A stretch of 64,000 bases of DNA. Origin: Holothuria scabra (taxonomy: Eukaryota; Echinodermata; Holothuroidea; Aspidochirotida; Holothuriidae). Position 1 is the first letter of the stretch. Each line of letters opens with the position of its first letter. The stretch spans positions 25,504,087 to 25,568,086 of the forward strand of contig CM074195.1 in the NCBI GenBank assembly GCA_037179385.1, written 5' to 3'. Positions 1-9,165 of this stretch are shown in pieces. Below the pieces are notes generated by a model that was not told the origin of the DNA, ran no database searches, and saw nothing but the letters and a program-made list of their open reading frames with translations. Both the position numbers and the translations under genes were made by a program.

Positions 1-2
1 TT

Positions 3-2768
3 GATGTTAAGGAAGGTGCAAAACCAGTGTATTTTAAGGCTCGCTCAGTACCTTACGCGCTAAAGGCTCAGGTAGAAACTGAACTAAAAAGGCTGGAAAC
101 CCTTGGTATCATAACAAAAGTGGACAAAAGTAGTTGGGCATCACCGATTGTCGTAGTTCCAAAGGGGGACGGGACAGTTAGGCTCTGCGGTGATTATAAG
201 GTGTCAATCAACCAGATGATTGAGGAAAACCCGTACCCACTGCCCACGGCCGAGGACCTTTTTGCTAAGCTGTCAGGTGGAACAGTTTTCAGCAAACTGG
301 ATTTAACGAATGCGTACTTACAATTACAAGTGGAGGAAGAATCTAAGAAATATTTGACGGTGAATACTCACCTAGGGTTGTACCAATTTAACCGCCTTTC
401 ATATGGGATCACCTCAGCACCTTTTATCTTTCAGTGCACCATGGAACAGATTCTGCAAGGGATCCCGCATGTTTGTTGTTACTTAGATGACATTCTTATC
501 TCAGCCCCTACCCAAGCTGAGCATGACCAAACACTTGATCTTGTTCTTAGAAAATTCTCTAAGTATGGTATTAAGATTAAGAAGAGTAAGTGTGAATTCT
601 CGAAGAGTTCGGTTCAATACCTGGGACACCGGGTTGACAAACAGGGGTTACATCCCATTGCCCACAAAGAGGAAGCCATTGAAAATGCCCCAGCCCCCAA
701 AGACTTGACAGAGTTAAGGTCATATTTGGGTCTTTTGAACTATTATGGCAAGTTCTTACCGAACCTATCTTCCAGGATTCACCCTCTAAATAATTTACTG
801 CGTAAAGGAGTCAAATGGGCTTGGACGGCTGAATGCCAGGAAGCCTTTGAGGCAAGTAAGAAAATGTTAGTTGAGAATTCAGTTTTGGTTCATTATGATG
901 TAGCCAAACCTTTGAGGTTAGCATGCGATGCGTCAGCGTATGGAATAGGCGCTGTAATCTCACACGTTTCCCCGGATGGACAAGAGCATCCGGTAGCATT
1001 TGCATCACGAACGTTGAGCAAATCTGAAAAGAATTATGCTCAGATTGAGCGCGAAGCACTTAGTCTGATCTTTGGAGTGAAAAAGTTCCATAAATACTTA
1101 TATGGGCGTAAGTTTGAATTAGTCACGGATCACAAGCCCCTTACGGCTATTCTGAACCCCAAATCCCCCATCCCGACACTTGCGGCTGCGCGCATGCAGC
1201 GTTGGGCACTTCTACTGTCAGCCTACAATTATGACATTGTATATAGACGTTCAGAGGACCATGCCAATGCTGATGCATTGTCACGATTACCTGTAAACCC
1301 AAAGTATGATGATGATGATCACATGTTCTACTTTTCTTATGTTGATGAACTACCTGTTACTTCTTTTGAAATATGTCAAGCTACTCAGAAAGACCCAGTT
1401 TTGGCTCAAGTATATGGGTTTATAATGAATGGGTGGCCAGGATATGTCAAGGATGATGCTATTGCCCCCTATTTTTCAAGAAGAAATGAGCTTTCAGCAG
1501 ATAAGGGTTGTGTTCTTTGGGGAATGCGAGTAGTCATCCCAGATAAGTATAGGGCACAGATGTTAGAAGAGCTGCATAATCAGCATTTGGGTATGTCACA
1601 AATGAAATCATTTGCTCGTAGTTTTTTGTGGTGGCCAGGCCTGGATGCCCAGATAGAACAACAGGTGGCAGGGTGTCAAACATGTATGGCTGTGAGTAAT
1701 AAGCCACCTGCTGCCCCACTGCAACCCTGGCCTTGGCCAACACATGTGTGGGAAAGGTTACATATCGATTTTGCAGAGTGGAATCAGCAACATTTTTTGA
1801 TTCTGATTGATAGTTTCTCCAAGTGGGTGGAAGTGTTTTACATGTCTTCTACTACTACTACCAGAACAGTTGAAGTGTTACGTTCTCTGTTTGCTGCTTA
1901 TGGCCTTCCAAAAGAAGTTGTCTCTGACAACGGGCCCCAGTTCTCTTCCAGTGAATTCAAAGCATTTATGGATAACAATGGTATTAAGCACACCCGTGTT
2001 CCACCGTACCATCCCTCATCCAATGGTGCTGCCGAACGCACTGTCCAAATTGTAAAAAAGGCACTCCAAAAGCAAGTGCTAGATCCAGACCCCCGTAAGA
2101 GAAACCTAAAACTCCAACATAAGCTGGCAAATTTTCTCATTACTTACCGAAATACTCCACACTCCACTACAGGACGGAGTCCTGCAGAATTATTTTTGAA
2201 AAGAACACCCAGAACCAGGTTGTCATTGCTTAAGCCTAGTTTATCAGATCGAGTTGTGCAAAAACAACAAAACCAAAAGAGGTACCATGACCAATCACGG
2301 GTTAAGGAATGTTCATTCCGGGTGAACCAGTGGGTAAGAGTCCGAAACATGCGTGGTTCTGTTATCAAATGGTTACCCGGAAGAATAACAAAAGTCTGTG
2401 GGCCTCGTACATTTTTGGTTAAGTTGTCAGGTTCAGGTCAAACACGTTATGTTCATATGGATCATATTCTTGCAAATGGGGAGGAAAAAGAAGTGTTAGA
2501 TCAGAAGGCTACCCCAGACCCTGAAGCTTCTAGGTTATGGTCTCAGTTGCCCTTTACACCTATCGCTGATGCAACTGACCAAAGCATCTCAAAAGAGAGT
2601 TTGCCCAGTCAAACAAACATAGATCCTGGTGCAGACCAAGGCACAAGGGTAGAACCTTCAACTACAAAGGTTTCCCAACCTGCCCTTACCCAACCTAGCA
2701 TTTCACCACCTCAGCTTCGTAGGAATCCGCCGAGACTGAGAAAACCAGTAGTAAAGTTGAACTTGTAA
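3..2768 (+). CDS. Ty3/gypsy retrotransposon Pol, partial (RT, RNase H, integrase)
   Basis: This is the 3' part of a gypsy-type polyprotein, open from the left edge of the window to its stop with no frame break in over 900 codons. The reverse transcriptase carries the YLDD active site at about 480-491. RNase H follows with the blocks DASAYGIGA and TDHKPLTAI and ends near ADALSRLP. The integrase has an HHCC zinc finger (LHNQH, then CQTC near 1674-1685) and a catalytic triad at D (1767), D (1926) and E (2034), with 35 residues between the last two. A GPY/F-type module (GPRTFLVKL) follows and no chromodomain is visible. The product would copy the element RNA and insert the cDNA. Protease, gag and the 5' LTR lie outside the window. 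The intact frame suggests recent activity; that is inference. Confidence 0.95.
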   Translation, partial: DVKEGAKPVYFKARSVPYALKAQVETELKRLETLGIITKVDKSSWASPIVVVPKGDGTVRLCGDYKVSINQMIEENPYPLPTAEDLFAKLSGGTVFSKLDLTNAYLQLQVEEESKKYLTVNTHLGLYQFNRLSYGITSAPFIFQCTMEQILQGIPHVCCYLDDILISAPTQAEHDQTLDLVLRKFSKYGIKIKKSKCEFSKSSVQYLGHRVDKQGLHPIAHKEEAIENAPAPKDLTELRSYLGLLNYYGKFLPNLSSRIHPLNNLLRKGVKWAWTAECQEAFEASKKMLVENSVLVHYDVAKPLRLACDASAYGIGAVISHVSPDGQEHPVAFASRTLSKSEKNYAQIEREALSLIFGVKKFHKYLYGRKFELVTDHKPLTAILNPKSPIPTLAAARMQRWALLLSAYNYDIVYRRSEDHANADALSRLPVNPKYDDDDHMFYFSYVDELPVTSFEICQATQKDPVLAQVYGFIMNGWPGYVKDDAIAPYFSRRNELSADKGCVLWGMRVVIPDKYRAQMLEELHNQHLGMSQMKSFARSFLWWPGLDAQIEQQVAGCQTCMAVSNKPPAAPLQPWPWPTHVWERLHIDFAEWNQQHFLILIDSFSKWVEVFYMSSTTTTRTVEVLRSLFAAYGLPKEVVSDNGPQFSSSEFKAFMDNNGIKHTRVPPYHPSSNGAAERTVQIVKKALQKQVLDPDPRKRNLKLQHKLANFLITYRNTPHSTTGRSPAELFLKRTPRTRLSLLKPSLSDRVVQKQQNQKRYHDQSRVKECSFRVNQWVRVRNMRGSVIKWLPGRITKVCGPRTFLVKLSGSGQTRYVHMDHILANGEEKEVLDQKATPDPEASRLWSQLPFTPIADATDQSISKESLPSQTNIDPGADQGTRVEPSTTKVSQPALTQPSISPPQLRRNPPRLRKPVVKLNL

Positions 2769-2861
2769 ATAAGTGGTGTTGAAGTTGTTGTTCATGACTG
2801 TTCTTTAAATGTGTTTCACTTTGTTAGTCTGGAAAGATACTTGATTGGTTGAGACTTTCAT

Positions 2862-2876
2862 TAGAAGGGGAGGAAG
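2862..2876 (+). promoter_or_regulatory. Polypurine tract of the gypsy element
   Basis: A purine-rich run (AGAAGGGGAGGAAG) ends immediately before the 3' LTR. This is the expected place for the plus-strand primer of LTR retrotransposons. Confidence 0.75.
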
Positions 2877-3117
2877 TGTAATATATTATCACGTATCTAC
2901 GGTTTGCATTTTGTACTGACCTATGACATGCACTTGACCTCATATAATGAGATGCAGAGTTTTAGGTATGCATGTAAACACCTTGCCGATATATGCGTGT
3001 GTGTTGTATGTATGTGCTATGTAGATAAGTCAGAGGTTAAATATACAGTTATAGTCAAGAACTCAACCGCCATTGTTTACTCTCGTTCCTTGCTAGTCTT
3101 TTCGTGACGATATTACA
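2877..3117 (+). repeat. 3' LTR of the gypsy element
   Basis: The segment begins TGTAATAT and ends ATATTACA, a perfect 8-bp terminal inverted repeat with canonical TG...CA ends. It sits directly after the polypurine tract and about 100 bp after the pol stop. At about 241 bp it is short for an LTR. Its right boundary abuts LINE coding sequence, so the element appears to have landed inside that LINE. The partner LTR is outside the window, so the boundary cannot be confirmed here. Confidence 0.75.
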
Positions 3118-4084
3118 AGAATCTTTCCAGAAAAACCAAAAATTGCTAAAGTTGTCCCCATTTACAAAAAAATTGAGCAAAGTCAATTTGTCAATTACCA
3201 TTCAGTTTCAGTTTTATCATATTTCTCAAAAATTTAAGAAAGACTGATGTTTAACAGAGTAGCCTACAAACTTTTCTCGCAAAACACAATTTTCTCACCA
3301 ACAGCCAGTATGGGTTTCATCTTGGTCACTCAACTGAACTTGCTCTTATTGAAGCTGTTGAAATATTATGCAGTTCTATTGAAAGTAATCATATATATTG
3401 AGGTGTTTCTTGATCTTTCCATGGCGTTTTACACAATTGACCGCTATGTATTTAACATAACAGGTTGAAGGGCAAAAGAGGGCCAAGGACTAAACTTTAG
3501 GCCAAGGCCTAAAATTTACCTAAACTGGTTTAAAAGCTGTCTCTCTGAAAGGTTACAATTTACATCATTTCACAATTAAAGTCAAAATTTCAAAATGTAA
3601 GATGTGGTGTACCACAGGGCTCAATTTTTTGGGCCTTTGCTCTTTATTATTTATATGAATGATATTACTTTAATCTCTAACAAAGCAGAAGTTGTACTGT
3701 TTGCTGATGATACAAACATTTTCTTCACTGGGAATGACCCTTATCAACTTAAAAGCAGTGTTGTTAAAGAACTAAGCCTCTTCTCTAAATGGTTCATAGC
3801 AAATAAGCTGTCTCTTAATATCAGTAAGACAAATTTCTTGATATAAAATTCATCATCATATATTCAATATCTCCATAAATGGACAAAAGCTTGATCCATC
3901 CAAAAGTGTAAAACTTCTCGGTGTCATTATTGACTGCAAGCTCACCTGGCAAGAGCACATAAATCATATTTCTTCAAAATTGCCAGAGGAATCAGAGTAA
4001 TTGGTAGATTAAGACATTTGTTGCCAAAGGGTATTGTCCGTACAATTTACAGTACCTTACTCTTGTGTATCCTCATCCACAGTA
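3118..4084 (+). pseudogene. LINE reverse transcriptase fragment (CR1/Jockey-like), 5' half
   Basis: Conceptual translation in shifting frames gives typical non-LTR retrotransposon blocks. A region like FVNYHSVSVL comes first, then VFLDLSMAFYTID, a VPQG-type block near 3605, FGPLLFIIYMNDI, the FADDTNIFF active site near 3703, and SLNISKTNFL. Several frameshifts and stops show it is dead. It is interrupted at about 4084 and the same protein continues at about 6338. Its 5' side is cut by the gypsy LTR. The same family occurs on the - strand at 32.6-34.1 kb. Confidence 0.8.
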
Positions 4085-4096
4085 ATATATATTTTT

Positions 4097-4497
4097 GATT
4101 CCTTGCCGTAGGCAGGGCTCGATTTTCATGGTTGTCCGATTGTCCGGGACAACTAAAATTTCATATGGACAACCAAAAGTTAAAGGTTGGTTGTCCGATG
4201 GACAATCATTTTTCTCTCAGATGGAAGAAGTATAAAGCTGACTGATAAACTTTCAACTTTTTTCATCTGCCATGTTTCAGACTTGGAGTGTTTCTGTCTC
4301 ACAAACATCCTAGCTTTTTATTCTTCAACACCAACAAGACAACATAAAATGCACACAATTACTTTTTTGTAATTGTGTGCAAAATGTTTCGGACAACCAA
4401 ATTTCATTGTGGACAACTAAAACTAGTGAAATGGTTGCCCGAAGGACAACCATAAATTTTTCTGAAAATCGAGGCCTGCGTAGGCAGGCAAGGAATC
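4097..4497. mobile_element. Inverted-repeat (fold-back/MITE-like) element
   Basis: The left end GATTCCTTGCC followed by ...GGGCTCGATTTTCA is mirrored at the right end (TGAAAATCGAGGCC...GGCAAGGAATC). The interior repeats the words GTTGTCC and GGACAAC many times. Near the middle, 4352-4381 forms a hairpin with a perfect 12-bp stem (GCACACAATTAC). I see no coding capacity and no convincing superfamily signature. Confidence 0.6.
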
Positions 4498-4530
4498 TAT
4501 GCGATGGTGATGTCGTGTGTGTGTGACACT

Positions 4531-6237
4531 TGCTTGTAAACACGATATCTTAAGATGTCCGACACTTTTCATATTTGGTATATAGATTTATCATGTTGAG
4601 AGGAAGAACCCTATTGTTTTTGGTAGAGGTCAAAGGTCATTTGAGGTCACCAGCGGTAAAATTGCGACAATTTCAAAAATAGCTTGTAAACACAATATCT
4701 TCAGATAGGAGTGACCGACACTTTTCATACTTGGTATATAGATTTGTCATGTTGAGAAGAAGAACCCTATTGTTTTTGGTAGAGGTCAAAGGTCATTTGA
4801 GGTCACCAGCGGTGAAATTGCGAAAACGCTGAAAATGGCTTGTAAACAGGATATCTTCAGATAGGATTGCCCGACAATTTTCATACTTGGTATATAGATT
4901 TGTCATGTTGAGAGGAAGAACCCTATTGTTTTTGGTAGAGGACTAAGTTCATTTGAGGTCACCAGCGGTAAAATTGCAAAAACACTGAAAATGGCATGTA
5001 AACATGATATCTTCAGTTAGGAGAGACCAACACTCTTCATTTTTGGTATATAGATTTTTCATGTTGAGAGAGAGAAGCCTATTGTTTTTGGTAGAGGTCA
5101 AAGGTCATTTGAGGTCAATAGCAGTAAAATTGCGAAAACTTCGAAAATGGTTTGTAAACACGATATCGTCAGATACGAGTGACGGGCACTTTTCATACTT
5201 GGTATATAGATTCGTCATGTTGAGAAGAAGAACCCCAATGTTTTTGGTAGAGGTCAAAGGTCATTTGAGGTCACCAGCGGTAAAATTGCAAAAATGCCGA
5301 AAATAGCTTGTAAACACGATATCTTCAGATAGGATTGCCCAACAACTTTCATACTTGGTATATAGATTTGTCATGTTGAAGGGAAGAACCCTATTGTTTT
5401 TGGTATAGGTCAAAGGTCATTTGAGGTCATCAGCGGTAAAATTGCAAAAACACTGAAAATGGCTTGTAAACACGATATCTTCAAAAAGGAGTGACAGATA
5501 CTCTTCATATTTGGTATATAGATTTGTCATGTCGAGAGAAAGAAGCCTAGTGCTTTTGGTAGAATTCAAAGTTCATTTGAGGTCACCAGTGGTAAAACTG
5601 GGAAAATCCCAAAAATGGCTTTTAAACATGATTTCTTCAGATAGGAGTGACCGACACTTCTCATGCTTTGTATATAGGTTTGTCATGTTGAGAGGAAGAA
5701 GTCTATTGTTTTTGGCTGAGGTCAGAGGTCATTTGAGGTCATCAGCCGTAAAAATGTGAAAACACCGAAAATGGCTTGTATACATGATTTCTTCAGGTAG
5801 GAGTGACCGACACTTCTCATGCTTGGTATATAGGTTTGTCATGTTGAGAGGAAAAAGTCTATTGTTTTTGGCTGAGGTCAAAGGTCATTTGAGGTCATCA
5901 GCAGTAAAAATGTGAAAACACTGAAAATGGCTTGTAAACATGATATCTTCAGATAGGATTTCCCGACAATTTTCATACTTGGTGTATAGATTTTTCATGT
6001 TGAGAGAAAGAAGCCTAGTGCTTTTGGTAGAGGTCAAAGGTCATTTGAGGTCACCAGCGGTAAAATTGCCAAAACTTCGAAAATGGCATGTAAACACAAT
6101 ATCTCCAGATAATGAGTAACAGATACTTTTCATATTTGGTATATAGATTTGTCATGTTGAGAGAAAGAAACCTATTGTTTTTGGTAGAGGTCAAAGGTCA
6201 TTTGAGGTCACCAGGGGTAAAATTGTGAAAATTCCGT
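4531..6237 (+). repeat. 156-bp tandem satellite, about 11 copies
   Basis: The landmark GCTTGTAAACACGATATCTT recurs with changes at about 4532, 4682, 4838, 4994, 5150, 5306, 5462, 5618, 5774, 5930 and 6086, a steady 156-bp spacing after the first unit. Because 156 is divisible by three, long open frames run through the array; I regard these as an artefact of period, not genes. Each unit holds the half-site AGGTCA up to three times: two copies separated by one base, then a third after TTTG. Nine of the eleven units keep the first pair nearly or fully intact. Confidence 0.9.
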
Positions 6238-6337
6238 GCCTAAAATGTAAAGAAAAATCTATCAAGCACTGTCAATTTGAAAGCAGGTAAGGTATTTGAT
6301 GGCAAGGAATCACTAAGCCTTTTGGCTTTCTGGTTCT

Positions 6338-6751
6338 ACAGTATGGTCATTCAAAACCTCCTACTCTACCTTCACCAACTGGTTCTTTTGCAAAAGAGAG
6401 TTGTTCCCTATATTTCTTTATCCAGACCCTGTGACCACACCAGCAAGTTGTATAAGTCTCTTAATCTCTTGAAACTGTTCAATATGATCAACCTTAACAT
6501 TGCTTTCTTTCACGTATTGTTTCATGCCCAGCCTTTTACAGAAATCATTATCAAACTTCTTCAGTCCAGAACTTTTTACTTGTCCATCTCTTCTCCCTCA
6601 TAGTATTGTTACCCGTACCTCATTCTCACAGTTGACCCTAAGCTACAAAGCTATAAAACTGTGGAACTCATTACCTGATTCATTAATTAACAGACCAAGT
6701 ACAAATTCTTTTCAAAGAGGTTTCAGCCAGTACTACATAGCTTTGTACTAA
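6338..6751 (+). pseudogene. LINE reverse transcriptase fragment, C-terminal part
   Basis: This continues the LINE interrupted at 4084. The blocks LLQKRVVPYISLSRPCDHTS and [11 protein letters not shown] closely parallel [13 protein letters not shown]...[18 protein letters not shown] in the - strand LINE at 33.1-33.8 kb. A frame change follows, then the usual C-terminal block AIKLWNSLPDSLINRP ending near 6751. It is not functional. Confidence 0.75.
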
Positions 6752-7434
6752 TTCTTCAGTAGTCTTCATCACCATCTAATTGCAAGGTTTATTATAAGGA
6801 TATAACTTCATACTGTAGTTGGCTTATCATACTGTTCAAGTGCATGCAGTACTGTACATGTTTTTGTCACTATGTTCATTTTGTTTGTGGGAAGCCTTGG
6901 ACTTTCATGGGTGGGAGGGGGCATGGGTTGGTAAGGGGGGTTGTGAGGGTTAGCTCTGGACTTGTAATCTTAGTCATTACCTGTACCTTTCCTTTTAGTT
7001 CATTGCATTTTCCATCCTTTTTTCTCTTATATTTTTTCTTAAAGGGAAGCAGTTGTACAGCCTTCTAGACAGCACAGAAATTCAATATAATTATTCCAAG
7101 CAATGTGGCATCATTAAAGACTAATTTTATCCCAAGTCAAACGTAGTATGAGTTTTTCCGAGGCAAGTCTGGAAGGCAGTTGGGCAAAGCAGTGCAAAGC
7201 ACCATATTTCTCCGAAATTACCCATAGTGCAACAGAACAGTGACGTAAAACCTGCACCTTATGTAAACTTTTGTTTGCTATTGCGGAATATCATACATAC
7301 TATACTGCACAAACGTTCGTAACACTACTGAAGACTAGAACAACTGCCCATCGTTTCATTCATTTTACAAATGTTTCAACGGTTGAGTTTGAGATAAAGG
7401 TTCAGAAATCAAAAGATTAACTCCTTAAAAGCAT
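6752..7434. other. Non-coding stretch after the LINE
   Basis: Probably LINE 3' untranslated sequence at the left, then unremarkable AT-rich DNA. It contains the first copies of the TACTGTA/TACAGTA word and, at 7241-7258, one arm of an exact 18-bp inverted repeat (partner at 8096-8113). I see no gene. Confidence 0.5.
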
Positions 7435-7602
7435 ATGGCTGCCTCTTCTGGGCCAAGTGCATATGATTTTGAGCCAGTTCTACCAAGGAAAACTCGAGCA
7501 CCTGCGAGCGATGTAACCAGCACCCGCAGCGAACCAGCCGTACAGTCTATACAAGCTAACGTTAGACCAAGGGTCAGTACGTTACGTATAGGCTTATACT
7601 AG
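7435..7602 (+). CDS. Possible first coding exon, 55-codon open frame, unknown product
   Basis: An ATG opens a short frame starting MAASSGPSAYDFEPVLPR in a locally CpG-richer stretch. A plausible splice donor (GG/GTCAGT) lies near 7577. The N-terminal YDFEP motif reminds me of uncharacterised invertebrate proteins with a P2X7-like intracellular domain, but this is memory of a short motif and not a homology claim. The frame lies between the arms of an exact 18-bp inverted repeat. I find no following exon that I can join to it. It may be chance. Confidence 0.2.
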   Translation: MAASSGPSAYDFEPVLPRKTRAPASDVTSTRSEPAVQSIQANVRPRVSTLRIGLY

Positions 7603-8937
7603 TATAGCAATACGTAGCCTATGCCGTATAACAATAACACCGATCGATGTGTATGGTGTCTTAGCCGATTTCTCTTCCCAATTGCCTTCTTTTAACGTTT
7701 ATGTGTCCACAAATATCCTACATTACTTACGAGAATTACAAAAGGTTCGACTAAATCGAATCTTTGCGAAAATGAGTGAAAATGAACCTAACTGTTGCAC
7801 CGAAAAGCATGCTAAAATACGGTCTCGCTAGTCCCAGCTTGTTGTTGTTACCGCTTGTAGTTTCAGGGTCTACCGGAAGTAACTTATCTTGGTTTGTACA
7901 AAAGCAGTCAGAAATAACGAGTATTTTTTATTTGAGGGATGAAACAAAAAGAAGAACAAAAAATTATTGGGTTATCAAAAATTTTTATCAGTAAAGCAAA
8001 AGCAACTATGAAGTTTTTTAAGCTTCGTAAAGGGTAATTATAAATTCAGCTGTAAGTGTACGTAAGTTGGTAACCACTTTTGTGAAATCTGATCAGGTGC
8101 AGGTTTTACGTCATCAAGCAGCTGATCCATGGTCATGTTTCTTCGAGTATGGCGATACTCATGTCTTGAAGAGCGGGAGATTCGAAACTTTTTTTTCGGT
8201 ATGAGTTTTTTGTGGAAAAACAACACAGTAGTATTAATATCTAATGTTTATATATGTACTACACATATGTGGGGAGTCAAATGGCCACTATTGCTCCCCT
8301 TTAATGCTGATTTGTGTTTGCAACACAGGTACTGTACAGTACTCTACTGTATGGGGGTAACATGTTTTTGTTGTATTTCGGAGAAGAACTCTCGACAAGC
8401 CCCTCAAGGTTTTTTAGTTGTACTTCCATCTCCTTCAGTGCTATGTACAGTATGTATTCATTATTTACAATGTATTCATACATTTTGATGATGTAGAAAA
8501 ACAAATAAACAAAACAAAATGAAATTTCCCAGCAGAAACAGTACTGTACATCACTCAGTGGAGCAACATCGCTACCGATTTTCATGTGCATCTTCAAAGT
8601 CACGTGATGAACCTTTCTGAAGAGCTCAACCTGCTTTTACGGAAACACCTTACAAAAACTATAAACGTACACACAGCTTATACGTCTGTGCAAACACAGT
8701 GTATGTAAGGAGTTTCCCAACCAGGGAAAGGTATAATAACTATGCCTGAACTTCGGTTTACTTTTCAATGGAGTAACAGAGTGGAGCCACAGTGGCTTGT
8801 AACTTATTCCTTTCATCCTTTTTACCTCACTACCGATGCCACTGAAAAATGTAATTAACCCTTTGACATTTATTGCTGCAATGTGTGTGTGTTCATGCTG
8901 TGCACTGAAGCAATTTCCATGAACAGAATGTTGTTGT
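7603..8937. other. Non-coding stretch
   Basis: I see no gene or recognisable element. The right arm of the 18-bp inverted repeat is at 8096-8113, and a cluster of TACTGTA/TACAGTA words lies at 8330-8545. Confidence 0.5.
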
Positions 8938-9165
8938 TTAGCATATGCTGGGATGTAATAGCTTTAACATTTGGCCTTTAGTGCAAGCAGTTGACAGACT
9001 TTGAAAACTGGTATGGTTATCTGTATTTTGATCTTCTAATTCCTCCAAATCCTCCCCAGATTTATCTGGCAAATCATTCTCTTCCTCACTTTCATCTTGC
9101 CCTTCATCTCCCGAGTCACTGTAAATTTTGCTGATCTTGGCACTCTTTTCCGTGGGCACTGCCAT
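8938..9165 (-). CDS. Possible acidic first exon, unknown product
   Basis: A - strand ATG at 9165 opens a 75-codon frame beginning MAVPTEKSAKISKIYSDSGD and continuing with a very acidic stretch (EGQDESEEEND, then GEDLEELEDQ). The composition resembles real acidic N-termini, for example those of piggyBac-derived proteins, but no catalytic domain or second exon is visible downstream on this strand. It could be a transposase fragment, an isolated exon, or chance. Confidence 0.22.
   Translation of the reverse strand: MAVPTEKSAKISKIYSDSGDEGQDESEEENDLPDKSGEDLEELEDQNTDNHTSFQSLSTACTKGQMLKLLHPSIC

Larger units (their letters stand above)
4085..6337. mobile_element. Composite insertion splitting the LINE (inverted-repeat element plus satellite array)
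   Basis: The LINE protein stops at about 4084 and resumes at about 6338. The six bases ACAGTA occur at both edges (4079-4084 and 6338-6343), as expected of a short target duplication. Inside lie a 401-bp inverted-repeat element and then an array of 156-bp repeats. The 11-mer GATTCCTTGCC at 4097 recurs in inverted orientation at 4487-4497 and again at 6301-6311, near the right edge. The whole may therefore be one transposon with an internal satellite, or two separate insertions. No coding sequence is credible inside it. Confidence 0.5.

Noticed and set aside
5004..5759. Open frames of 80-100 codons with repeated peptide blocks inside the satellite
   Set aside because: The 156-bp period is divisible by three, so a stop-free frame is automatically propagated; there is no family resemblance and no start or splice context.
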